Shown here: positions 34,461 to 42,198 of the stretch, piece after piece
How the letters are laid out: every line of letters starts with the position of its first letter
Numbering within the stretch: the first letter of the stretch is position 1
Assembly (NCBI GenBank): GCA_029237685.1
Contig: JAQZBV010000003.1
Span: forward strand, 1-64,000
Direction: 5' to 3'
Length of the DNA: 64,000 bases
From: Cytophagaceae bacterium
GTDB lineage: Bacteria > Bacteroidota > Bacteroidia > Cytophagales > Cytophagaceae
Made by a program: the position numbers and the translations under genes
The notes under the pieces: generated by a model
Told to the model about the DNA's origin: nothing
Seen by the model: only the letters and a program-made list of their open reading frames with translations
The model's database searches: none

Positions 34461-36200
34461 ATGTCAAAGACCGTTTCCGATAAAATTGTAGAAATGCTTG
34501 TAAATGCAGGAGTAAAAAGAATCTATGCCATCACGGGCGATAGCCTTAATCCTATAAATGATGCAGTTAGAAGAGATGGCCGTCTGCAATGGGTGCATGT
34601 GAGGCATGAAGAAGTGGCCGCCTACGCTGCTTCCATGGAAGCAGAACTCACAGGTATTGGTTGTTGTATGGGCAGCAGTGGACCCGGTCATGTGCATTTG
34701 ATCAACGGCTTGTACGATGCCAACCGTTCTGGAAATCCTGTGATCGCCATCGCATCTACGGTAGCGTCTACTCAGTTGGGTACAGATTATTTTCAAGAGA
34801 CCAATGTGACCAAATTATTTGATGATTGCAGTAAGTATTGCTTTATGGCTAATACTCCCACTCAAGCACTTCGTGCCTTGCAAACAGGTATTCAAACGGC
34901 TATCGTACAAAAAGGAGTAGCGGTAATAGGCCTGCCCGGTGATGTGGCAGACGCAGATGCCGAAGATTTTTTTAGTTCTGAGATGAATTATAAAACAGAC
35001 TTTGTACTGAAGCCCACTTCAGGGCAATTGGAACAATTGGCTTCTTTAATTAACGGTCATAAGAAAATCATGCTTTTTTGCGGTTACGGAAGCAAAGATG
35101 CTGTGGACGAAGTCATGGCACTCGCTCAGAAAATTCAAGCGCCGGTTGGATATAGCTTCAGAGGCAAAATATTTTTTGATAAAACAGAAAATGAATATGC
35201 CGTTGGCTTAAATGGTTTGTTAGGAACCAAGGCGGGTTTTCAATCCATGCACGATGCCGACGTCGTCATCATGCTCGGCAGTGATTTTCCTTATTCTAAT
35301 TTTCTGCCGGAGAAGAATGTATTAATTCAAATTGATCATCAACCGGAGCGTATTGGGAGAAGAGGTAAAATAGATTATGGCTATTGCGGAAAGATCAAGG
35401 ATACAGTACAAGCTCTATTGCCCTTACTAGAGGCTAAATCGGATGATGCTTTTTTAAAGGAAATGCGTGCCTTGCATGAAAAGCAAGAAGAGGTATACGA
35501 AAGTTATGTGGAAGCCAAAGGCTCAGAAGATAAAATTCATCCGGAATATGTAGCTTCTTTGATTAATGATTTAGCATCTGATGATGCCATCTTTACAGTC
35601 GATACGGGTATGTCTGCTGTTTGGGCCGCTAAATACATCAAGGGCAAACGCAATCGTTACCTAACCGGTTCTTTTAATCACGGCTCCATGGCAAATGCGA
35701 TGCCGATGGCTATAGGCTCTGCTTTTGCTGCGCCTGAACGTCAATCCATCGCTTTATGCGGCGATGGAGGGATCAGTATGTTGCTTGGTGATCTAATGAC
35801 CATCAGCCAATACAAGTTGCCGGTTAAAGTGATTGTCTTTAATAACAGAACGCTGGGTATGGTGAAATTGGAAATGGAAGTTGCCGGTATGCCAGCCTGG
35901 CAGACAGATATGGATAATCCGGATTTTGCAAAAATAGCGGAAGCCATGCGCATCAAAGCATGGACAGTGGAAAGTCCTCATGAAGTAGAATCAGCATTAA
36001 AGCAAGCTTTTGAATACAATGGACCGGTTTTGGTCAATATCATGACAGATCCGAATGCCTTAGCAATGCCTCCTAAAATGGAATTCGCTCAGGTCAAAGG
36101 CTATGCCACCACATTAGGTAAATTGATGATCAACGGGCAAACCGCGGAAGTAGTGGATATGGCAAAGTCAAGTATGAAGTATTTGAAAGAGATTATGTAA
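34461..36200 (+). CDS. poxB: Pyruvate dehydrogenase (quinone)/pyruvate oxidase-like enzyme
   Basis: 579 aa from the ATG at 34461; the track start (34419) adds 14 unlikely residues. A thiamine-diphosphate enzyme of the POX/acetolactate-synthase family. N-terminal PYR domain: VRHEEVAAYAASMEAELTGI, with the catalytic Glu in RHEE. FAD-type central domain. C-terminal PP domain with the ThDP motif GDGGISMLLGDLMTISQYKL and VIVFNNRTLGMVKLEMEVAG. The extreme C-terminus (VKGYATTLGKLMINGQTAEV) matches the membrane-binding end of PoxB. It would decarboxylate pyruvate to acetate and CO2 with electrons to quinone. The gene ends in a strong terminator. Specificity for pyruvate over other oxoacids is by similarity only. 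Confidence 0.85.
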   Translation: MSKTVSDKIVEMLVNAGVKRIYAITGDSLNPINDAVRRDGRLQWVHVRHEEVAAYAASMEAELTGIGCCMGSSGPGHVHLINGLYDANRSGNPVIAIASTVASTQLGTDYFQETNVTKLFDDCSKYCFMANTPTQALRALQTGIQTAIVQKGVAVIGLPGDVADADAEDFFSSEMNYKTDFVLKPTSGQLEQLASLINGHKKIMLFCGYGSKDAVDEVMALAQKIQAPVGYSFRGKIFFDKTENEYAVGLNGLLGTKAGFQSMHDADVVIMLGSDFPYSNFLPEKNVLIQIDHQPERIGRRGKIDYGYCGKIKDTVQALLPLLEAKSDDAFLKEMRALHEKQEEVYESYVEAKGSEDKIHPEYVASLINDLASDDAIFTVDTGMSAVWAAKYIKGKRNRYLTGSFNHGSMANAMPMAIGSAFAAPERQSIALCGDGGISMLLGDLMTISQYKLPVKVIVFNNRTLGMVKLEMEVAGMPAWQTDMDNPDFAKIAEAMRIKAWTVESPHEVESALKQAFEYNGPVLVNIMTDPNALAMPPKMEFAQVKGYATTLGKLMINGQTAEVVDMAKSSMKYLKEIM

Positions 36201-36217
36201 AAAAAGTTCTCTGTTTT

Positions 36218-36267
36218 AAAAGAGTAAAAGCATACTGAAATACAGTAGGGCTTTTACTCTTTTTATT
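36218..36267 (+). terminator. Intrinsic terminator after poxB
   Basis: aaaagagtaaaagc / gcttttactctttt, a 14-bp stem with an 18-base loop, followed by tattttaatt. Confidence 0.8.
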
Positions 36268-36390
36268 TTAATTGTACAGACACAATTGTGAACGGCTGAT
36301 TTTTTTTAGCGAGGAATCAAATAGGCATGATCCGTTTCAACCTTCACATGGAATGTCTATCTTGGTTTAGATTCTGTAAAACGATTTCTT

Positions 36391-37239
36391 ATGATGGATA
36401 GAAGAATTGCCTGCTTTATTTTAGTGCTATGGAATTGCTTGGCTTACTGTACTTTTGCACAAAGCAATCAAGTCATGATCATTGCTTCTGCTGGTCCTTC
36501 CAACAGTACGTTATTATCAGATTATTACAATGGCAAGCAAACAGGACTCAGTTTATTATTGAGAAATGATAGCAGGCAACCTCTTGTGCAAGGATACCTC
36601 AGAATTAATATAGAAGGGCAGGGTGTAAAGCTACAAACGGGATCTTACGCTATATTCCCATCTATAGATATCATGGAAGGAAGTACAGTTAATTTAGGTC
36701 CTCAAGAATTGGCTGTTTATTTTAAACCTCAGTACTTACAAGGCAGTATAGGTTTTGGTGTGAATCAACCGAATGTTTTTCCGGAAGGGTTTTATCAATT
36801 TTGCTTTGAGTTTTTGGAGAAAAATACCAATCGTGTGATCGGAAGTTTGGAATGTGTGCAAGCTAATCTTGCTTATAGCGAGCCGGTGGATTTGATTTTA
36901 CCTGAGCAAGGAAAGACAATCGCTTTTTCATCTGCTCAGTCCTTGACGTTTCAATGGAATCCACGCCATGTCAATATTGAAAATTCAGAATATATAGTTA
37001 CCCTGGTAGAATTAAATACTTCTGATAAAGTAACAGAAAGTGCTTTCGCAAAAGCGAAACAGGTATATATAGCGAAGATGAATGAAGTGAAGTTTGTTTA
37101 TAACAGGGATAAACCCGCTTTGCTAAAAGGTAAAAAGTATGCCTGGAGAGTACAGGCAAGTGCAGCTACAAGCAATGCTGAAAAGGAACCCATGAATCAC
37201 GAGGGCTACTCTGAAATCCATTGGTTTTTGCTGGATTAA
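36391..37239 (+). CDS. Secreted beta-sandwich protein, TANFOR-like N-terminal region
   Basis: 282 aa. Signal peptide region MMDRRIACFILVLWNCLAYC. The middle part (IASAGPSNSTLLSDYYNGKQ ... FPEGFYQFCFEFLEKNTNRVIG) resembles the N-terminal domain of TANFOR-type proteins of T9SS organisms, with a Cys pair likely forming a disulfide. The C-terminal part (LPEQGKTIAFSSAQSLTFQWNPRH, YIVTLVEL, KGKKYAWRVQASA) looks like one fibronectin-III-type domain. Full TANFOR proteins are usually well over 1000 aa, so this is a short version or a different protein with the same fold. Function unknown. It stands alone between terminators. Confidence 0.55.
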   Translation: MMDRRIACFILVLWNCLAYCTFAQSNQVMIIASAGPSNSTLLSDYYNGKQTGLSLLLRNDSRQPLVQGYLRINIEGQGVKLQTGSYAIFPSIDIMEGSTVNLGPQELAVYFKPQYLQGSIGFGVNQPNVFPEGFYQFCFEFLEKNTNRVIGSLECVQANLAYSEPVDLILPEQGKTIAFSSAQSLTFQWNPRHVNIENSEYIVTLVELNTSDKVTESAFAKAKQVYIAKMNEVKFVYNRDKPALLKGKKYAWRVQASAATSNAEKEPMNHEGYSEIHWFLLD

Positions 37240-37287
37240 CGGATGCCTGTCTTTAAAGGAGACAAGTGAACAATCACACTAAACATA

Positions 37288-37320
37288 AAAAAACTCTTCA
37301 TGGAACGTGAAGAGTTTTTT
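37288..37320. terminator. Bidirectional terminator
   Basis: aaaaaactcttca / tgaagagtttttt, a 13-bp stem with a 7-base loop, usable by both the FN3-like gene and the MBL hydrolase gene that converge here. Confidence 0.85.
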
Positions 37321-37332
37321 ATCAGGTAGAGA

Positions 37333-38442
37333 TTATTTTTTCCACCATTCTTTTTCAGGATAAATACTATCGAGAACAACTACTTGTCCTATCATAGGAG
37401 TGGTAAGTTTTACGTTTTGTTTATGAGCTTCCTGTACTACACGATTGATGGGCTCATCCCAGTTGTGAAGGGCTAATGCGAATTTACCCCAGTGTACAGG
37501 CATTAAAACTTTGGCGCTTAAATCTTTTGCAGCAATGATCGTTTCTTCTGGCATCATGTGAATGTAGGGCCAGTTGACTCCATATTGGCCGGCTTCCAAC
37601 ATCGCGATGTCAAAGGGTCCGTATTTTTCTCCAATGGTTTTAAAGTGTGTATCATAACCGGAATCTCCGCCAATGAATATTTTGTATCCATCAATGCTCA
37701 ATACAAAGGCTGACCATAATGTTTTTCCACGCTTAAAACTTCTTCCGGAAAAATGTCTTGCTGGTACAGCTGTCAATTCTACTGAGTCTGATATCTTTTG
37801 ATTTTCCCACCAGTCGAATTCTACGATTTTATCAGCAGGAATTCCCCAATGTTCCAAGTGTGCGCCGACTCCAAGAGAAGTATAGAATTTCCTTACTTTC
37901 GGGTGTAAGGAAAGGATGGTTTCATAATCCAAATGATCGTAGTGATCATGTGTAATCACTAGCACGTCTATGGCCGGCATGTCTTTGACTCCGTAAACGT
38001 TTGTTCCTTTGAAGGCTTTAGCAAAAAAAGAAACAGGAGATGAATTTCCGCTGAAAACCGGATCGACCAATACCGTTTTGTTTTTTGATGTAATGAGGTA
38101 AGAAGAGTGACCAAACCACACAATGCTAGGCTTGTCATCCTGCACTGTGGTGAGATCGGTTTGTACGGAGGGAAGTGATTCCAGTGGCTCTGATCGTTCT
38201 GGTTTATTGAAAAAAAAGTTTCCCATTAGTTTAACCATGGAAACCCCTTCTTTGGAGACCGACGTAGGACTAAGGTTTTGGAAAGAACCGTCTCTATAGT
38301 TTGAAGAGTGTTGAATGCGTTCTAATCGTTTGCCAGAAGGATCTGTTCCAAAAACTGCTGTTTGCATAAATAAAAAAACACCCAGCACAAGGATGCCTAT
38401 AATGGAAAGGGTGATGAGCATGATTTTTTTGAATTTTTTCAT
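37333..38442 (-). CDS. MBL-fold metallo-hydrolase (UlaG/NAPE-PLD-like)
   Basis: 369 aa, anchored by an N-terminal helix (about 6-27). Metallo-beta-lactamase-fold motif THDHYDH at residues 164-170 (HxHxDH: His165, His167, Asp169, His170), preceded by GHSSYLI and LVDPVFS, typical of the UlaG/NAPE-PLD-like branch. Further metal ligands are VPARHFSGRSF, GGDSGYDTHF and PVHWGKFALALHNWDEP. Likely a Zn- or Mn-dependent hydrolase facing the periplasm, or a cytoplasmic enzyme held at the membrane. The substrate is unknown; phosphodiester or lactone hydrolysis is suggested by the branch. The 3' end shares a bidirectional terminator with the gene opposite. Confidence 0.85.
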   Translation of the reverse strand: MKKFKKIMLITLSIIGILVLGVFLFMQTAVFGTDPSGKRLERIQHSSNYRDGSFQNLSPTSVSKEGVSMVKLMGNFFFNKPERSEPLESLPSVQTDLTTVQDDKPSIVWFGHSSYLITSKNKTVLVDPVFSGNSSPVSFFAKAFKGTNVYGVKDMPAIDVLVITHDHYDHLDYETILSLHPKVRKFYTSLGVGAHLEHWGIPADKIVEFDWWENQKISDSVELTAVPARHFSGRSFKRGKTLWSAFVLSIDGYKIFIGGDSGYDTHFKTIGEKYGPFDIAMLEAGQYGVNWPYIHMMPEETIIAAKDLSAKVLMPVHWGKFALALHNWDEPINRVVQEAHKQNVKLTTPMIGQVVVLDSIYPEKEWWKK

Positions 38443-38516
38443 GTAAAGGAGACTGTAATACTTATTTTGTCTGTAGACGGATAGAATTGATTCTTATTTT
38501 AAATGAGAGAAAAAAT

Positions 38517-38598
38517 AGTGGTCAGTGGTCAGTTGTCAGGTGTCAGGTGATGTATCATAAAAATAATACTGATCACCGACAACTGACCACTGACCACT
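38517..38598. repeat. GGTCAGT heptamer arrays, inverted pair
   Basis: Left arm agtggtcagtggtcagttgt continues with two more units; right arm at 38568-38598 reads actgatcaccgacaactgac then the rest. The two are separated by about 20 AT-rich bases. The right arm ends 3 bases before the AMP nucleosidase stop. Same family as 1316-1609 and 16371-16431. Confidence 0.85.
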
Positions 38599-38601
38599 TA
38601 T

Positions 38602-39372
38602 TTACTCAAATATCATATGTTTCACAGATTCGCCTGATTTGGCCAATTCCAACAGAGAATCGATACCAATGTTCAAGTGCTGAGCCACGAAGAACTGAGT
38701 GACTTTAGAATCGCTTTCTGCAGTCTTTACGCCATCCGGTTCCATGGGATTGTCGGATACCAGCAGCAAAGCGCCGTGCGGAATACTGTTCGCAAAGCCG
38801 ACAACAAAAATGGTGGCTGTCTCCATATCAATAGCCATGGTTTTAATGTTGCGCAAGTATTCTTTAAATTTCTCATCGTGTTCCCACACTCTCCGGTTGG
38901 TAGTATAAACCGTACCTGTCCAATAATCACGTTCATGTTTTTTGATGCAGGCAGATACCGCTTGTTGCAGACGAAAAGAAGGCAATGCCGGAATTTCTTT
39001 GGGTAAATAATCGTTACTTGTTCCATCACCGCGTATCGCTGCAATAGGCAGTATTAAATCACCTACTTTTGTTTTCTTAAGTCCACCGCATTTACCGAGA
39101 AACAAGGCCGCTTTGGGTTTGATGGCCGACAGCAAGTCCATGGCTGTTGCAGCAACGGCTGATCCCATACCGAAGTTTAAGATCGTGATATTACCGTGTG
39201 TGGCCGTTTGCATAGGTTTATCTTCGCCTAATACCGGCACATTGAATTTCTCAGCGAAAAGGTCAACGTAATTTCTAAAATTAACCAGGATGATGTATTC
39301 TCCGAATTTATCCAACGGCGTTCCCGTATAACGGGGTAACCAATTGTTGACAATTTCTTCTTTGGTTTTCAT
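38602..39372 (-). CDS. amn: AMP nucleosidase-like purine nucleosidase
   Basis: 256 aa, purine nucleoside phosphorylase fold, expected to split AMP (or a related nucleotide) into adenine and ribose phosphate. Blocks recognised: ITILNFGMGSAVAATAMDLL and KAALFLGKCGGLKKTKVGDLILP (phosphate/nucleobase pocket), AIRGDGTSNDYLP, TTNRRVWEHDEKF, TMAIDMETATIF (the Glu-Thr-Ala base-binding signature) and ALLLVSDNPM. The length is that of the short Bacteroidota AMP nucleosidases, without the E. coli N-terminal domain. Divergent from the HsdR_N gene with only 26 bases between start codons. Substrate by similarity. Confidence 0.8.
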   Translation of the reverse strand: MKTKEEIVNNWLPRYTGTPLDKFGEYIILVNFRNYVDLFAEKFNVPVLGEDKPMQTATHGNITILNFGMGSAVAATAMDLLSAIKPKAALFLGKCGGLKKTKVGDLILPIAAIRGDGTSNDYLPKEIPALPSFRLQQAVSACIKKHERDYWTGTVYTTNRRVWEHDEKFKEYLRNIKTMAIDMETATIFVVGFANSIPHGALLLVSDNPMEPDGVKTAESDSKVTQFFVAQHLNIGIDSLLELAKSGESVKHMIFE

Positions 39373-39398
39373 GTTCAGCGCATTAAATTTAACTCTTG

Positions 39399-39869
39399 AT
39401 GATACCTCTTAATTTGCCGCCGTATGAATCTCGCATAGTCGATCAGGAAGATGGGAAGTATATCTTTGACATAATACGTAAAAAATACATTAAGTTGTTG
39501 CCTGAAGAATGGGTTAGGCAAAATTTTATCCACTTTTTAATTCATCACCGCCATTATCCTTCAGGTCTTTTTCGCATAGAACGCGGTGCTGTCAAGGCAT
39601 ACAGAAAGGGAAGGACGGATATTCAGGTTTGGAACAACGAAGGAAAACCTTTACTCATGGTAGAGTGTAAATCCTTCGAACTCGACTTAAATAAAAAAGC
39701 CATTTTACAGGCATCCGTATACAACCACGATTTAAGAGCTCGTTTTTTGGTGTTGACCAATGGGTTGAAGCATTTTGCGTTTGAGTTCTTTGAAGTAGAT
39801 GGTGTTTTAAGTTACAAGCCTTTAGCCGATATCCCTTTTTACGGGAGAGATCTAAAATCTGAAATCTGA
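39399..39869 (+). CDS. Stand-alone type I restriction HsdR N-terminal (PD-D/ExK) domain protein
   Basis: 156 aa from the ATG at 39399; the track start is a TTG one codon earlier. A single HsdR_N-type nuclease domain: VRQNFIHFLIHHRHYPSGL, then the PD-(D/E)xK core TDIQVWNNEGKPLLMVECKS (Asp, Glu and Lys in place), LNKKAILQASVYNHDLRARF and LTNGLKHFAFEF. There is no helicase domain or other restriction subunit nearby, so it is not a type I system. Such single-domain proteins recur in Bacteroidota as conserved orphans with unknown role, possibly nucleic-acid processing. The last residues and the TGA stop are encoded by a 7-bp repeat array, which suggests the C-terminus was set by the array. Confidence 0.8.
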   Translation: MIPLNLPPYESRIVDQEDGKYIFDIIRKKYIKLLPEEWVRQNFIHFLIHHRHYPSGLFRIERGAVKAYRKGRTDIQVWNNEGKPLLMVECKSFELDLNKKAILQASVYNHDLRARFLVLTNGLKHFAFEFFEVDGVLSYKPLADIPFYGRDLKSEI

Positions 39870-39932
39870 AATCTGAAATCAGATTAATCAAGGTGACTTA
39901 TTTTTCTGATCTCAGATTTCAGATCTCTGATA
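39846..39932. repeat. TCTGAAA heptamer arrays, inverted pair
   Basis: Left arm (39846-39882): atctgaa repeated three times within aaatctgaaatctgaaatct; it contains the TGA stop of the HsdR_N gene. Right arm (39906-39932): ctcagatttcagatctctga, ending two bases before the alanine dehydrogenase stop (minus strand). The sequence is unrelated to the GGTCAGT arrays, but the period is the same. Confidence 0.85.
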
Positions 39933-39933
39933 T

Positions 39934-41019
39934 CTATATTCCAAACGCCTTCGCCACCGCCTCATACACCACTTTTCCTTTCACTACATTCAATCCTTTA
40001 GCGAGTTCAGGATTGGCTTTCGTTGCTTCTTCCCAGCCCTTATCTGCGATTTGTTTGATGTAAGGAAGGGTAACGGCGGAGAGTGCCATCGTAGAGGTGC
40101 GCGGTACGGCTCCTGGCATATTAGGGACGCAATAATGCAACACGCCGTTGACTTCGTATACCGGTTCTTTATGACTTGTTGCGCGTGTGGTTTCAATGCA
40201 ACCGCCCTGATCGATGGCTACGTCTACAACAACGGTACCGGGTGCCAAGGTTTTAATTTGTTCTGCCGATACGATCACCGGTGCCTTATCTCCGGGAACC
40301 AATACGGCACCGATGATTAAGTCTGCGTTCTGTAAAGCCAGTTCTATATGCGCCTGATTAGAAACAATGGTTTGCACGTTCTTGGGCATCACTTCATCGA
40401 GGTACCGAAGTCTGGTGAAGTTGACATCCAGTATGGATACCTGAGCCCCCATACCGGCTGCGATGCGCGCCGCTTGTGTGCCTACTGTTCCTCCGCCGAG
40501 CACCACGACTTTTGCTGCAGGAATGCCGGGAACTCCACCCAATAAGACTCCTTTGCCGCCGTTTTGTTTTTCCAAAAACCAGGCGCCTTGTTGCGTAGCC
40601 ATACGTCCTGCCACCTCTGACATTGGGGCTAGGAGAGGCAAGCAGCGATCATTTTTCTCTACTGTTTCATAAGCAATGCAGGTGGAGCCGCTTTTCATCA
40701 AAGCTTGTGTCAGCGACAAGGAAGAGGCGAGGTGTAAATAGGTAAATAAGATATGTTGTTCTTTGAGCAGCGGATATTCTGTTGCTAAGGGTTCTTTTAC
40801 TTTTACGATCAGGATGTTGTTGGCATATATTTCTTCCGCTGTATCGACAATGGATGCACCGGCCTTGCGATAGTCTTCATCTGTAAAGCCGGAGCCAGCT
40901 CCCGCATGCTTTTCAACCTGAACTTGATGTCCGAGCTGAGACAATTCTTTTACGCCTCCGGGAGTAGTAGATACACGGTACTCACCTTGTTTGATTTCTT
41001 TTGGAATTCCAATTTTCAT
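39934..41019 (-). CDS. ald: Alanine dehydrogenase
   Basis: NAD-dependent oxidative deamination of L-alanine to pyruvate and ammonia, cytoplasmic. 361 aa, about the usual length (~370). N-terminal MKIGIPKEIKQGEYRVSTTP, catalytic-region IVKVKEPLATEYPLLKEQHI (Lys at about 75) and TYLHLASSLSLTQAL (His at about 96), NAD-binding VVLGGGTVGTQAARIAAGMG, and YCVPNMPGAVPRTSTMALS near the end. The upstream DUF1573 gene ends in a terminator, so ald probably has its own promoter in the short gap after 41033. Confidence 0.95.
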   Translation of the reverse strand: MKIGIPKEIKQGEYRVSTTPGGVKELSQLGHQVQVEKHAGAGSGFTDEDYRKAGASIVDTAEEIYANNILIVKVKEPLATEYPLLKEQHILFTYLHLASSLSLTQALMKSGSTCIAYETVEKNDRCLPLLAPMSEVAGRMATQQGAWFLEKQNGGKGVLLGGVPGIPAAKVVVLGGGTVGTQAARIAAGMGAQVSILDVNFTRLRYLDEVMPKNVQTIVSNQAHIELALQNADLIIGAVLVPGDKAPVIVSAEQIKTLAPGTVVVDVAIDQGGCIETTRATSHKEPVYEVNGVLHYCVPNMPGAVPRTSTMALSAVTLPYIKQIADKGWEEATKANPELAKGLNVVKGKVVYEAVAKAFGI

Positions 41020-41032
41020 ATGCCTAAACTAA

Positions 41033-41066
41033 AAAAAGCCATCGTTCATTCAAACGATGGCTTTTT
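41033..41066. terminator. Terminator between DUF1573 and ald genes
   Basis: aaaaagccatcgtt / aacgatggcttttt, a 14-bp stem with a 6-base loop. On the minus strand it closes the DUF1573 transcript, 13 bases before the ald start. Confidence 0.85.
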
Positions 41067-41089
41067 AATAAAGTTTTTAAAAGGGAATA

Positions 41090-41929
41090 TTATTTGCCGA
41101 AAGGCACATTGCTTTTGTCTTCGATCAACGGTGATTTTTGCTGAAGTGATTCTACCACGTTCGCAGAAAGTGTCAATGTTGTATATGGATTAGAAGCATC
41201 GTTTGTAACCAAGATCAATTTGTCTGTGTTGTCTCCGTCGTTGAAAGGACCGTAAGTCACTTCCAAAATAGCGGATTTACCAGGTTCTAATTTTTCGATC
41301 GCTACACCGCCTTTTTTGTCATATAATTTGTAAAATACACAGTTACAACCTGATTGGCCTCTGAAAACTTCCAATGTAGATTTCCCTGTATTTTTCACTT
41401 TGAAGTCGTAAGCAATTTTTTGATTGCGTTCGATTTTGCCGTATTGGTGTTCCGGTTTACCATCGATGGTTAAATGAGCTGATTTGTCAATGGCTAGTTT
41501 AGCATTCTTTTCTTTTGTAGCAGCATCTACCTTGCTGGTATCTGGCGCTTCTTTAGGGAATACGACTCCTTTGATCTGAACCACTTTCATCACATTGCCC
41601 TTGTTCATGACAGTCACTGTTTTAGTGAATGCACCAGGACGGCCTTGTGTGTTGTATAGGGCTTTGATGGTACCTTTTTGACCTGGCAGTATAGGCGTTT
41701 TGGTCCAATCAGGTGTTGTACATCCGCAAGAGGCACGTACATCGCTTGCTTCCAATACGATAGTGTCTTTTCCAATGTTTGTAAACTCAAAAGCATGACT
41801 TGCCGCATCTCCTTCTATTAAGGCCCCAAAGTCATATTTGTCGCTGCTAAATTGGAAGTCTTCGGCCTTTTGGGCGAAACTTGAAAAGCTCAATAAGCTG
41901 ATCGATAAAAAGATAGATAATTTTTTCAT
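41090..41929 (-). CDS. DUF1573 protein, two tandem domains
   Basis: 279 aa from the Met at 41929, which opens the signal peptide MKKLSIFLSISLLSFSSFAQ. Two copies of the DUF1573 Ig-like fold: domain 1 FDFGALIEGDAASHAFEFTN with ASCGCTTPDW, and domain 2 YGKIERNQKIAYDFKVKNTG with GQSGCNCVFY. Each has a CGC or CNC cysteine motif where such domains have one. Secreted or periplasmic; function unknown across the family. A promoter with TTG-N20-TATATTTA was seen 31-62 bases upstream of the start. Confidence 0.88.
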   Translation of the reverse strand: MKKLSIFLSISLLSFSSFAQKAEDFQFSSDKYDFGALIEGDAASHAFEFTNIGKDTIVLEASDVRASCGCTTPDWTKTPILPGQKGTIKALYNTQGRPGAFTKTVTVMNKGNVMKVVQIKGVVFPKEAPDTSKVDAATKEKNAKLAIDKSAHLTIDGKPEHQYGKIERNQKIAYDFKVKNTGKSTLEVFRGQSGCNCVFYKLYDKKGGVAIEKLEPGKSAILEVTYGPFNDGDNTDKLILVTNDASNPYTTLTLSANVVESLQQKSPLIEDKSNVPFGK

Positions 41930-41960
41930 GTGATTTTTGTTTTTTGTCACTAATGGAGCC

Positions 41961-41991
41961 TAAATATAAAATTTACGGTGGTCGAATACAA
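41961..41991 (-). promoter_or_regulatory. Promoter of the DUF1573 gene
   Basis: On the minus strand: TTG (41991-41989), 20 bases, then TATATTTA (41968-41961), one base off TAnnTTTG. The -33/-7 spacing fits the Bacteroidota consensus. Start codon 31 bases downstream. Confidence 0.6.
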
Positions 41992-42104
41992 GAATCATGC
42001 TATTAATGATCAAACATTTTGAATAGGCGTATAATATACATTATTTTGTTACTTAAAGTTCAATAACGCTTTAGACCATAAGTATCATGTAAGTCATTCG
42101 AATC

Positions 42105-42140
42105 ATTCATTTAATGAGTATCAAAGACTATTAAATGAAT
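42105..42140. other. Inverted repeat upstream of the E1 gene
   Basis: attcattta (42105-42113) and taaatgaat (42132-42140), a 9-bp inverted repeat with an 18-base spacer, 60 bases before the GTG start of the E1 gene. Could be an operator. The 248-base gap otherwise shows no gene. Confidence 0.4.
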
Positions 42141-42184
42141 CGTATAGCATGAATGGATAATCAATGTTAAAGTTCAACGAAACC

Positions 42185-42192
42185 AGAGGAGG
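42185..42192 (+). promoter_or_regulatory. Strong Shine-Dalgarno supporting the GTG start
   Basis: agaggagg lies 6 bases before the GTG at 42199. Clear SD sites are rare in this window, so it decides the start. Confidence 0.7.
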
Positions 42193-42198
42193 AACATT

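Noticed and set aside
39399-39869. Type I restriction-modification system
   Set aside because: Only the N-terminal nuclease-like domain is present, with no hsdM, hsdS or helicase region around it.
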